A stretch of DNA of 64,000 nucleotides. It comes from Maricaulis sp017643475 (GTDB lineage: Bacteria > Pseudomonadota > Alphaproteobacteria > Caulobacterales > Maricaulaceae). Location: assembly GCF_047123815.1 (NCBI RefSeq), contig NZ_CP138920.1, positions 2,108,001 to 2,172,000 of the forward strand. Reading direction: 5' to 3'. How positions within the stretch are numbered: the first letter of the stretch is position 1; the number at the start of each line of letters is the position of its first letter. This document shows positions 9,348 through 17,893 of the stretch, one piece after another. A program made the translations under genes and the position numbers. The notes below the pieces were generated by a model. That model made no database searches and was not told the origin of the DNA. It saw only the letters and a program-made list of their open reading frames with translations.

Positions 9348-11762
9348 ATGCGCGCAGCCCTGTTCGGATCGACAGCATTTCTTGCACTTGCATTGGCTTC
9401 TTGCTCGCAAGAACCGGTGGGTCAGACTGTCGAGCCTGTGTCGCAAAACACCGAAAACGGAGTCGCGGAAACTGTCGCGCCTGACCCGGCACGCATGCGG
9501 GCCGAGATCAATTCCGATGGCTCCATCCGGGTCATGTTCCGGGGTGATGCCGCCCGCTCGACAGATCCGGCCGATTACCGGTTAAGCGATGGCGAGGGCA
9601 ATGTCTTGCCGATTTCAACCGTGCTCCCCACGGACGCGTCCGGCGCCCTGATCTTCTCCAGTGAAGCGCTGGGACCGGCGCGGGTCTATTTCGTCGAACA
9701 GCTGGAGATGGGGCTTCGCGCCCGGGCGCGTTTTGATGGCTGGTTCCGCACGCTCTATTCCGACAAGCCGCTGGGCGCGAATATCGCTGCCGACGGTTCG
9801 GCCACCGACTTCCGCATTTTTGCGCCGCGCGCGGACCGGATCCGGATCTATCTCTACGAAGGTCCGGAAGATGGGCCGGAGCAGGCCACCGAGGCCGTCT
9901 GGATGCAGCGCGACGCGAACGGCGTCTTCGAGGCACAGTTCGAGGGTGATCTGCACGGTGTCTACTATGACTTCACGGTGCATGGGCCGAACGATCCGGG
10001 CAACCAGTTCTACGGGACCGAGCCGGTGCACATTTCAGACCCTTATGCCCGGGTGAATGTCGACGGGTTCGGCAAGAGCCGTGTGTGGCGCGCCACCATC
10101 CCGGCGACGCCGCTGGTCAATGGCCGTCCGCCCATGCAGGACGTGGTCTCCTATGAGGTGCACGTGCAGGATTTCACCGATCTCCTACCGGTGGCCGACG
10201 AGCTGGGCAGTTCCATCCCAGCCTTTGCCACCCCGGGCCTGACCAATTCGCGTGGAGAGCCGATCGGCTTTGATCACCTGGTCAATCTGGGCATCAACAC
10301 GGTGCACCTGCTGCCGGTGCAGGAATTCATCCACTACCCGACCGAGGAGTGGGCGGCGGGGCATGGCGATGTGCCGATCCTGCAGGAGCTGGGCATTGCG
10401 CACGAGGATTATCAGTGGGGCTATCGTACCACGCATGCCTTTGCCATCGAGAGCCGTTATCGCCAGACGGGAACGGACTGGGGCGCCCAGCGTGACCAGT
10501 TCCGCGATCTGGTCCAGGCCTTCCACGACCGTGGCATCGCCGTGATCATCGATATGGTGCCCAACCATACCGGCGAGAGCATGGAGGATCGCGACACACC
10601 GCTGAACTTCTCGGGTCTCGACCGGTTCTACTATTACCGGCTGAACGAGGATGGCGTGCATATCGGCACGTTCGGCAACGAGGTGAAGACCGAGGACCGC
10701 CCGATGGTCCAGCGCTGGCTGATCGACCAGTGCCGCCAGCTGATCGAGGAGTTCGGCATTGACGGTTTCCGCATCGACCTCGCGGGCCAGATCGACGAGC
10801 AGACGCTTTACGCCCTGCGCCGCGAGCTCGGTGAGGATGTCATCATCTATGGCGAGCCGTGGATTGATGTGAACGACCCCTGGATCCGCGAAATGCCGGA
10901 CTGGGACTGGTACAAGGAAGATGCGCCGATCACCTTCTTCCAGGACAATGCGCGTGACGCCTTTGTTGGTTCGCCCTTCGTGCTGGAGAATCCGGCGACC
11001 GATCTGGGTTGGTCAGGCGGCAATGCAGAGCTGCGCGAACGCGTCATGACCGCGATCGCCAATTCCTTTGACGACGAGCCGGTCTCGCCCAATCAGGGCC
11101 TCAACTACATGGACATCCATGACAACTGGACGCTGGCGGACCGGTTTGCGCTCAGTGACTGGGATGGTCGCAATGGCGTGAACGAGCCGCACTACCGCAT
11201 CGCGGCAGGCCTGCTGTTTACCTCGCTCGGTCCGGTGGTCATCCATGGCGGATCCGAATTCATGCGCTCCAAGGGTATCGCCCCCCTGCACGAACAGCAT
11301 GTCGAGACGGATTATCGCAACATCCATCTGAAGGGACGCGAGGACACGTTCAATGTCCGCACACCCAACCAGTTTGTCTGGGAGAATATCGGCGCGACTG
11401 CCGATGAGGCGCCAGCGGATTACGCCGGCATGCTGGACTGGTGGCGCGGTCTGATCCATTTCCGCCTCTCTGACGAGGGCGAGGTCTTCCGGATCGCAGA
11501 GCACCGTGATGGCCACGTTCGCTGGTTCACGCCGGATGACGGTCACCTGCTCGCCTATACGATGGGCGACAGTGTGCTGGTGGCCGCCAATGTCGGAGCG
11601 AGCGACGCGCAAATCCCTGTTGAATTGCCGGAGGGAAACTGGGTCCGCATCGCCGATGGTGAGGTGATTGACCAGGAAAATGGTGTTGGCGGGGCGCTGT
11701 CCGGTGGCCGTGAAGCGGTTGCAGCGCAGGCAGGCACCTTGCAGATCTGGGTGCGGCGCTAG
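9348..11762 (+). CDS. Pullulanase-type GH13 lipoprotein
   Basis: An 804-residue lipoprotein predicted to debranch or cleave alpha-glucans in the periplasm or at the cell surface. The N-terminus is a lipoprotein signal with lipobox LASC (Cys20 is followed by SQEPVG). An N-terminal pullulanase-like beta domain is followed by a CBM48-like module (DFRIFAPRADRIRIYLY). The catalytic barrel has VVSYEVHVQDFT, DYQWGYRTTHAF (the YxWGY pullulanase signature), IIDMVPNHTGE, GFRIDLAG (nucleophile Asp), IIYGEPWID (acid/base Glu) and MDIHDNWTLADR. The ATG at 9348 has GGGAGAGG 4 bases before it; an upstream TTG would spoil the signal peptide. TGCAAAAACTCGCAAAAC lies just upstream. Exact linkage specificity is inferred from motifs. 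Confidence 0.9.
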   Translation: MRAALFGSTAFLALALASCSQEPVGQTVEPVSQNTENGVAETVAPDPARMRAEINSDGSIRVMFRGDAARSTDPADYRLSDGEGNVLPISTVLPTDASGALIFSSEALGPARVYFVEQLEMGLRARARFDGWFRTLYSDKPLGANIAADGSATDFRIFAPRADRIRIYLYEGPEDGPEQATEAVWMQRDANGVFEAQFEGDLHGVYYDFTVHGPNDPGNQFYGTEPVHISDPYARVNVDGFGKSRVWRATIPATPLVNGRPPMQDVVSYEVHVQDFTDLLPVADELGSSIPAFATPGLTNSRGEPIGFDHLVNLGINTVHLLPVQEFIHYPTEEWAAGHGDVPILQELGIAHEDYQWGYRTTHAFAIESRYRQTGTDWGAQRDQFRDLVQAFHDRGIAVIIDMVPNHTGESMEDRDTPLNFSGLDRFYYYRLNEDGVHIGTFGNEVKTEDRPMVQRWLIDQCRQLIEEFGIDGFRIDLAGQIDEQTLYALRRELGEDVIIYGEPWIDVNDPWIREMPDWDWYKEDAPITFFQDNARDAFVGSPFVLENPATDLGWSGGNAELRERVMTAIANSFDDEPVSPNQGLNYMDIHDNWTLADRFALSDWDGRNGVNEPHYRIAAGLLFTSLGPVVIHGGSEFMRSKGIAPLHEQHVETDYRNIHLKGREDTFNVRTPNQFVWENIGATADEAPADYAGMLDWWRGLIHFRLSDEGEVFRIAEHRDGHVRWFTPDDGHLLAYTMGDSVLVAANVGASDAQIPVELPEGNWVRIADGEVIDQENGVGGALSGGREAVAAQAGTLQIWVRR

Positions 11763-11790
11763 CGGGCGCTGTTGTGTATGGGGAGGAGTT

Positions 11791-12738
11791 TCACCCCTCC
11801 TCGCCGAGCAGGAAGATCAGAACTTCGTCAATCCGCGCCTGCCAGGCGGCCTCATTATGGTCGGCTCCCGGATAGACGCGTGAGACAAACTGCTCGTTCT
11901 CGACAAAGCCGTGCACCTGCATCACGGGATCGATTGCCTCCTGGTAGGGCGCATACAGCGCATCCAGATTGATGCTGCCGTGATCCATCCAGATGCGATG
12001 GCGAGAGGGATCAAACGGTGCCTGCCGGATGAAGGTCCGCCAGTACGGAATTAGCATGTCCTGCCAGCGTGCCGCCTCGTCCCCGACCAGCGTCCCGGAG
12101 ACGCGGATTGGCCAATGCGTAGACAGCGCGGCAAACTGGCCGAAATCATCCGGGTGGCGGCTGAGCGTGTAGAGCGAGATCAGCCCGCCCATGCTTGATC
12201 CCATCAGGCTGGTCGAGGTCGCATCGGGGCGGGTGCGAAAGGTTGCGTCGATATACGGCTTGAGTTCGAGGACGATGAAGTCGGTATAGGCGTCGGCGAG
12301 CGGGGTCGCATCGGTGGTCTCGAAAACGAGCGCGCGTTCCGGAGCAGGAAGAGCCTCGACGATGGACTGCGGGGCATAGTCCCGGCGACGCTGGGGCGAG
12401 TTCCAGATGCCGACCACGATGGCTGGTTCGATCCGGCCTTCACCGATCAGCCTGTCCATCGCCTCATCCACTTCCCAGGCATCTCCGGCATAACTGAAAC
12501 CGGGCTCGAACAGGTTCTGGCCGTCCTGGGCATAGATCACCGGGTAGTGCCGGTCACTCTCAGCATATCCCGGCGGCAGATAAATGGAGAGGTTCCGGTC
12601 GAGCACATGTTTGGCCGGGAAGTTCTCCACGCTGATGATATGGCTCGGCGATACGGGGGCAGGATCTGATGTGCTGCTTTGCGATGGTGAGCAGGCGGCC
12701 AGCGTGCCCGCAGCGAGGAACGCGGTCGTTCGGCGCAT
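11791..12738 (-). CDS. Lipoprotein alpha/beta-hydrolase (esterase, PF00756-like)
   Basis: A 315-residue predicted esterase. The N-terminus MRRTTAFLAAGTLAACSPSQ is a lipoprotein signal with lipobox LAAC. The hydrolase core shows HYPVIYAQDGQNLF, SLMGSSMGGLISLY (GxSxG nucleophile elbow, Ser in the second S) and YPGADHNEAAW with the likely catalytic His. This is the putative-esterase family that includes enterochelin esterase and mycolyltransferase relatives. Its start codon lies 2 bases after the correct GH97 stop codon, with GGAG upstream, so the pair is an operon. Because of the frameshift in GH97 the two genes are joined in a single open frame in this sequence. Natural substrate is unknown; context suggests acylated or substituted glucans. 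Confidence 0.85.
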   Translation of the reverse strand: MRRTTAFLAAGTLAACSPSQSSTSDPAPVSPSHIISVENFPAKHVLDRNLSIYLPPGYAESDRHYPVIYAQDGQNLFEPGFSYAGDAWEVDEAMDRLIGEGRIEPAIVVGIWNSPQRRRDYAPQSIVEALPAPERALVFETTDATPLADAYTDFIVLELKPYIDATFRTRPDATSTSLMGSSMGGLISLYTLSRHPDDFGQFAALSTHWPIRVSGTLVGDEAARWQDMLIPYWRTFIRQAPFDPSRHRIWMDHGSINLDALYAPYQEAIDPVMQVHGFVENEQFVSRVYPGADHNEAAWQARIDEVLIFLLGEEG

Positions 12739-12740
12739 GA

Positions 12741-14793
12741 TCAGTTCTCCGCCACGAAGCGGATGGCTGCTCCTCCGCCCGGGACCAGGGTGAACTCGAT
12801 CTCGTCGGTCGAGGTGACCTGCATCTCCCGGATCATCATGGCATAGGGGTTGTGTTCCCAGTGTGCGTCGGGGTGATCGAGGTAGAGCTGCGCGGGTATA
12901 GGTGCGTCCGTCTTCCAGGAAGTCCAGGCCAAGCCCGACATGGCGTGCCGCGCCGCCATTTGCTGCGCCGACATACCAGTCCGCGCCGCCCCGTTCCTGG
13001 CGCGCAAAGACGATATGCTGGCCCGGTTCTCCTTCCAGCGCGATGGAGGTTTCCCAGTCCGTCGGCACATCGCGGATGAACTGGAAAGCGTCCGGGCGGG
13101 CCAGGTAGTTATCCGGCAGGTCCGCCGCCATCTGGATGGGGCTGTAGATGGTGACATAGTGCGCCAATTGCTGGGCGAGCGTGGTCTGCACCCGGCTTGG
13201 TGCATCTTCACCGCGCGGCATCAGATCAAAGATACCGGGCGTGAAATCCATCGGGCCCGACAGCAGCCGGGTGAATGCGAGAGTGGGGACATGTTCCGGC
13301 GGGTTCGGCGGAACACCCCAGGCGTTGTATTCCTGGCCGCGCGCGCCCTCGCGCGAAATCCAGTTCGGATAGGTGCGGCGAATGCCGGTGTCCTTGACCG
13401 GTTCGTGTGCATTGATCGAGATCCGGTGTTCAGCGGCGGCCTGGAGCACCCGCAGATGGTGGTTCACCGCATATTGCCCGTAATGCCATTCATAGCGCGG
13501 TGTGCCGTCTGCTTCATAGCGCACCAGGTCGCCGGCATCAGCGACGTAACCCGTTTTGACCTGTGAGATGCCAAGGCGTTCATAGAGGGCAAAGCCGGCC
13601 TCCATCTGGTTCTCGTAATTGGTCAGATCGCCGGAGGTCTCGTGGTGACCAACCAGACGGACGCCGCGCTCGCGCGCATAGGCAGACAGGGCTTCGATAT
13701 CAAAATCCGGATAGGCCTCGGTAAAGGAAAAGGTCTCCTGGCGATTGAACCAGTCGCCATCCCAGCCGAGGTTCCAGCCTTCCACCAGGATGCCGTCAAA
13801 GCCGTTTTCGGCGGCAAACTCGATCATCTCGCGCGTGTTTTCATTGGTCGCGCCGTGGTTCGGGCCAGAGCCCCAGGTCTGCGTATTGATATGCATGCCC
13901 CACCAGATGCCGACATATTTTCCCGGCTCCACCCAGCTGACATCGCCAAGCACATTGGGTTCGTTCAGATTGAGGATGATGTCGGAGTTGATCAGTCCCA
14001 CGGCCGCATCAGCGATCTGGATGGTGCGCCAGGGAGTCGTGAAATTCGCGTCGGCGTGAACGGCGATGCCATCGGGTCCCGGGGCCAGCTTGACGTCCAG
14101 AATGCCGCCGCGCTGCTGGTCCAGATAGAATCCGGAATAATCGTGCAGGGCCGCTTCATGAATGGCGACCCACGGGCCGTCATCCGGCAGGCGGGCTGTA
14201 AAGGGTGAATGGGCGCGATCCACCTCGCTCAGGGATGTTTCCTCGTAGATGTATTCATACCGGTTCCAGCCCGCAGCCGGCACCCACCAGGCGGTGGATT
14301 GCTCGGGTAGATTGAAACGGGTCATCTCGTCGATGATCGCATGCGGAGCGTCGCCCATAACCTCATATCGAAAGCCGACGCCGCTATCGAAGACGCGGAT
14401 GCGCAGATCGAAGCCGCGCTCCGGATTGCCGGCGTAGCGGAAACTGGCAACGAGCTCGTTGTGGTGGTCGCGGACCAGGCGCCGCTCGCCCCAGGGCTGT
14501 TCCCAGGTATCGTCATGGCTGCCGGTTTGTGTGCCGGTCAGGGCGAGACCGGTTTCAAGCGGGGCGCCTTCAGCAAATCGAAAGCCGAGCCGGGAGGCGC
14601 GCACAACCGTCTCATTGTCCAGGGCCACGGCATATCGCGGTGCGCCCTGTTCGCTCCAGACCGTGAAGGCGATGCGGCCATCGGGAGAGGTGATGCGGGC
14701 AGGCGCGTCCTGTGCGTGGGCATTTGACGTGGTCCCCACCGCGGCCGCAAGCAGCATGAAGGCGATTGACAGGATTAGCGGGCGGCGTGGCAT
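12741..14793 (-). CDS. GH97 alpha-glucosidase (SusB-like), with an apparent frameshift near its 3' end
   Basis: A secreted retaining or inverting alpha-glucosidase of family GH97, about 683 residues once corrected. The signal peptide ends near SNAHAQDAP. An N-terminal beta-sandwich is followed by a barrel with VEGWNLGWDGDWF, VKTGYVADAGD and INAHEPVKDTGIRRTYPNW, the last carrying a conserved catalytic Glu. The ATG at 14793 has AGAGGTAAG upstream. After DGRTYT the frame breaks at a GGG run (12894-12896 on the + strand). Dropping one G restores AQLYLDHPDAHWEHNPYAM and a C-terminus ending AAIRFVAEN with a TGA at 12741-12743. As given, the frame runs into the downstream esterase. This may be a sequencing error or a real mutation that replaces about the last 50 residues. 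Confidence 0.85.
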
Positions 14794-15002
14794 GTTGTGC
14801 TTACCTCTGTGCAAAAACATGCAAACAAAAACGCACATTTGATACTGTAGCAAGGGATAATAATGCAAACAGCTCTGATAAACGAACGGGTCAGCTGATC
14901 TTAGCCGGTCCGTTATGGCTGGTTTAGCCTTGCGGCTATTCGAATCTCCGAACGAGATTTTCCGCGCCGCCCCGGTGCTTGGTTTCGCGCAAGGTGAGGC
15001 CG
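14794..15002. promoter_or_regulatory. Upstream region of GH97, with repeated GCAAA motifs
   Basis: This 209-base gap lies upstream of the GH97-esterase pair and downstream of moaA. The part next to GH97 contains TGCAAAAAC at 14810-14818, followed immediately by ATGCAAACAAAAAC. It resembles the elements upstream of the MFS transporter and the pullulanase and is a candidate operator. I see no gene, tRNA or clear terminator in the remainder. Confidence 0.35.
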
Positions 15003-16016
15003 CTAGCCACCGGTCCGGGCCATGGAGCGGCTTACCGCCGGTCCGGCATTCACATCAAAGTCGTGACGCTCCGGCTTGTCCTGCATTGCCGCATCCAGCT
15101 GCGCGTTCAGCGCCGCAGCGCCGCCATTGCGTAACGCCGCCCTAAGATCAACGGAGTTTTCCTTGCCCAGACACATGAACAGCGTACCCGTACACGTCAC
15201 CCGGACCCGGTTGCAGCTGGCGCAGAAATTATGACTGAGCGGGGAAATGAAGCCGAGGCGCCCACCGGTTTCAGCGACCTTTACATAGCGCGAGGGACCA
15301 CCCGTATCGAGCGGGATGTCCTGCAGGGTGAATTGCTCTTCCAACCGGCTTCGGACGATGGCGAGGGAGAGGAACTGGTCGGACCTGCGAGTCTCGACCT
15401 CGCCGACCGGCATGACCTCGATCAGGCTCATATCCATCTTGCGCCCGTGCGCCCAGCTCATGAGATCGGCGATCTGGTGCTCATTCTCTCCCTTCAGGGC
15501 GACAGCATTGATCTTGACGTGCAGACCGGCCTTACGGGCCGCATCAATTCCACGCAACACGTCCGCGAGCCGGCCATTGCGTGTCAGCCGGCGGAACATC
15601 ACCTCATCCAGCGTGTCCAGCGAAACATTGATGCGTTTTACGCCAGCGGCGGCGAGCTGGTCGGCATATCGTTCCAGCAGGGTGCCATTGGTGGTCAGCG
15701 CGATTTCGCTAAGGGCTGATTTGCCCAGCCGCTGGCCGAGTGCCTCGATCAGGGTGATGACATCGCGTCGCACCAGCGGTTCGCCACCGGTAATGCGGAT
15801 CTTGCTGACGCCGCGGGCGATGAAACTGTCACAGATCGCCGCCAGCTCCTCATAGCTGAGCAGATCCTTCTTGGGCAAAAACTCCGGTTGCTCATCCATG
15901 CAGTAATGGCAACGCAGGTCGCAGCGATCCGTGACCGACAGGCGCAGATAGGTGATCTGGCGCCCGAAGGCGTCGATCAGGGGCGACCGGGTCAGGGATT
16001 TCGACTGGGTATCCAC
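15003..16016 (-). CDS. moaA: GTP 3',8-cyclase MoaA (molybdenum cofactor biosynthesis)
   Basis: A 337-residue radical SAM enzyme that converts GTP to the cyclised precursor of molybdopterin with MoaC. The N-terminal [4Fe-4S] motif is CDLRCHYC (CxxxCxxC), and the C-terminal cluster motif is NFCASCNRVRVTCTGTLFMC. The protein ends in Arg-Thr-Gly-Gly; the terminal Gly-Gly is the conserved MoaA tail. A SAM-binding ITGGEPLVRRD is present. The start is a GTG at 16016 with AGGA 6 bases upstream. No other molybdenum cofactor genes lie nearby, so it stands alone here. Confidence 0.96.
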   Translation of the reverse strand: MDTQSKSLTRSPLIDAFGRQITYLRLSVTDRCDLRCHYCMDEQPEFLPKKDLLSYEELAAICDSFIARGVSKIRITGGEPLVRRDVITLIEALGQRLGKSALSEIALTTNGTLLERYADQLAAAGVKRINVSLDTLDEVMFRRLTRNGRLADVLRGIDAARKAGLHVKINAVALKGENEHQIADLMSWAHGRKMDMSLIEVMPVGEVETRRSDQFLSLAIVRSRLEEQFTLQDIPLDTGGPSRYVKVAETGGRLGFISPLSHNFCASCNRVRVTCTGTLFMCLGKENSVDLRAALRNGGAAALNAQLDAAMQDKPERHDFDVNAGPAVSRSMARTGG

Positions 16017-16185
16017 GCTTGGTCCTGCTTTGGCATCTGTTTCGTATTTAGGTCAGCTTTACGGCAAATGCGAATATGCAGCGCCGTTGATCAGCCAGAC
16101 GTGAAGACCCGTGTGGTGCAAGCAATCGCGCCTTGTTGTCGCAGCGGGCTGGTCAAGGCGTTTTCTGTGCGGCAACAAGGAGCTG

Positions 16186-16935
16186 ATGCCCTTGCTTCTC
16201 GCGGTTTTCTTTCTGGCGACAGCCACGCTTTACGCCTCGGTCGGATTTGGTGGTGGCTCGACTTACACCGCGATCCTGGCAGCCACGGGCGTCGATTATG
16301 CCCTGATCCCGATCATTTCGCTGATTTGCAATATCGCCGTCGTCGCCGGCAGCTGCTGGCGTTATGGGCGAGCCGGCCTGCTTTCGGTGCAGCGGCTGGC
16401 CCCCGCGCTTGCGGTCTCGATACCGCTGGCCTGGCTGGGTGGACGTATGCAGCTGTCCGAAGATGCTTTCCTCTACTTGTTGTCGGGAGCGCTCGTATTG
16501 TCCGCCCTAGTATTGCTCGTTCGACCACCAAGGCTTGCGGGTGTTTCGAGCACGGGCGCTGCGGGCTGGGCGCTGTATCTGGCCGGCGGCGCTACCGGGC
16601 TTCTGGCCGGGCTGGTCGGAATAGGTGGCGGGATATTCCTGGCACCATTGCTCTACATGATGCGCTGGGGCGAGGAAAAGCAGATCGCGGCCGCATCCAG
16701 CCTGTTCATCCTGCTCAACTCGCTGGCCGGACTGGCGGGGCAGTTCAGCAAACCGGGAATTGCGATGCAGCCGGTGATCGACCATCTCGTCTGGCTCGTC
16801 CCGTCCGTGGTCCTGGGCGGCTGGATCGGCAATCACTTGGGTATCCACATCCTGCCGGCCAATCGGGTGAGACAGGCCACCGGCCTTCTGATTCTGGTGG
16901 TCGCGGTTCGTCTGCTGTTTCGTGCCGCCGGGTAG
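16186..16935 (+). CDS. TauE/SafE-family sulfite exporter-like permease
   Basis: A 249-residue membrane protein with about eight hydrophobic segments. LYASVGFGGGSTY near the N-terminus and TGLLAGLVGIGGGIFLAPLL in the middle are the two pseudo-repeat signatures of the TauE/SafE (DUF81) family, which exports sulfite, sulfonates or related organic acids. The ATG at 16186 has AAGGAG 4 bases upstream; in-frame upstream codons belong to the divergent promoter region with moaA. The beta-lactamase gene follows 103 bases later on the same strand. Substrate cannot be told from sequence. Confidence 0.85.
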   Translation: MPLLLAVFFLATATLYASVGFGGGSTYTAILAATGVDYALIPIISLICNIAVVAGSCWRYGRAGLLSVQRLAPALAVSIPLAWLGGRMQLSEDAFLYLLSGALVLSALVLLVRPPRLAGVSSTGAAGWALYLAGGATGLLAGLVGIGGGIFLAPLLYMMRWGEEKQIAAASSLFILLNSLAGLAGQFSKPGIAMQPVIDHLVWLVPSVVLGGWIGNHLGIHILPANRVRQATGLLILVVAVRLLFRAAG

Positions 16936-17038
16936 AGTAGCGACCCATCGCTGACCGGCGCGTCAGCGCCCGCCTCGCCATTCTTTGACCACAGTCCGGC
17001 GCAAGATCGCACGCGGCGTGTATTGCGAGGGACGGTTC

Positions 17039-17893
17039 ATGCGTGAGTGGGTGCAGCGGCCCGCCCTGTTGGGGGCGGCGTTCTGGTTTGCCGGTTTCGT
17101 TGGTGGTTGCAGTCAGGACCAGCCAACCGTCATGTCTGACATGATCACGGTGCCGCGTGCCGCCTATGACGGGCTTATCACAGCCGAGCGGGTCGATTTC
17201 ATTGCACTGGACCTCCAGACCGGCCGCAAACTGGTTCTGGAAGGGTCGCGTATCTATGAACGCCATGCACCCTGGTCGACCTTCAAAATTCCCAACACAT
17301 TGATCGGCCTGGAGACGGCTGAATGCCTCGATCCGGAACAGGTGCTGGTCTGGGATGCGGAGCGCTGGCCAGCTGCCGATTTCTGGCCAACGGCGTGGCA
17401 CGGCGAACATGACCTGGAATCAGCCTTTCGCAATTCGGTCGTGTGGTATTACCGGCAGCTCGCGCAGTGTGTGGGCGGCGGCCGTTATCAGTCCGTCCTG
17501 GCAGACTGGAATTACGGCAATGCCCAGTTGAATGCGGGTGATGATGCATTCTGGCTTGGCGGCGGATTACAGATCTCGCCCTGGGAGCAGGTGCGCTTTC
17601 TGCAGGATTTGCATACCGGCATGATCGAGGTAGCCGATTCAGCTCTGCAGCGTCTCGCTACGATCAGCCTGGATGAGGCGTTTGCAACGTCCGGCCTGCG
17701 CGGCAAGACAGGGGCCGGCTCCACGCAGGATGGCGCCTGGGAGGGCTGGTATGTCGGCTATGTTGATGCAGGCGAGGGGGCGGGTGTGGTTTTCGCCCTC
17801 TATGCGAGTTCGGACGACTACGCCGACATCCGCGATTTCCGACGGGCCTTTGCCGTGGAGTTGTTGACGGATGCCGGCTATCTGCCGAACTAG
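17039..17893 (+). CDS. Class D (OXA-type) beta-lactamase
   Basis: A 284-residue serine beta-lactamase or penicillin-binding relative. The signature residues of class D are all present: Ser80-Thr-Phe-Lys83 (STFK), Ser133-Val-Val, Tyr159-Gly-Asn, Lys223-Thr-Gly, and FWLGGGLQIS in the usual place. The N-terminus is hydrophobic and ends in VGGCSQD, which fits a lipobox, so the mature protein may be membrane-anchored. The ATG at 17039 has GAGGGA upstream; in-frame codons from 16985 would precede the signal peptide. Its stop codon overlaps that of the convergent LytTR gene (shared CTAG). It looks like an intrinsic chromosomal enzyme with no mobile element around it. Activity and spectrum cannot be judged from sequence. 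Confidence 0.9.
   Translation: MREWVQRPALLGAAFWFAGFVGGCSQDQPTVMSDMITVPRAAYDGLITAERVDFIALDLQTGRKLVLEGSRIYERHAPWSTFKIPNTLIGLETAECLDPEQVLVWDAERWPAADFWPTAWHGEHDLESAFRNSVVWYYRQLAQCVGGGRYQSVLADWNYGNAQLNAGDDAFWLGGGLQISPWEQVRFLQDLHTGMIEVADSALQRLATISLDEAFATSGLRGKTGAGSTQDGAWEGWYVGYVDAGEGAGVVFALYASSDDYADIRDFRRAFAVELLTDAGYLPN

Noticed and set aside
13622..14208. A + strand frame of 188 codons opposite GH97
   Set aside because: It is antisense to conserved GH97 catalytic motifs and has no independent support.
11791..14868. A single 1025-codon open frame read as one GH97-esterase fusion protein
   Set aside because: A lipoprotein signal peptide with its own ribosome site lies in the middle, and the alternative frame restores a normal GH97 C-terminus and stop codon just before it. 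Two genes and one frameshift explain this better.
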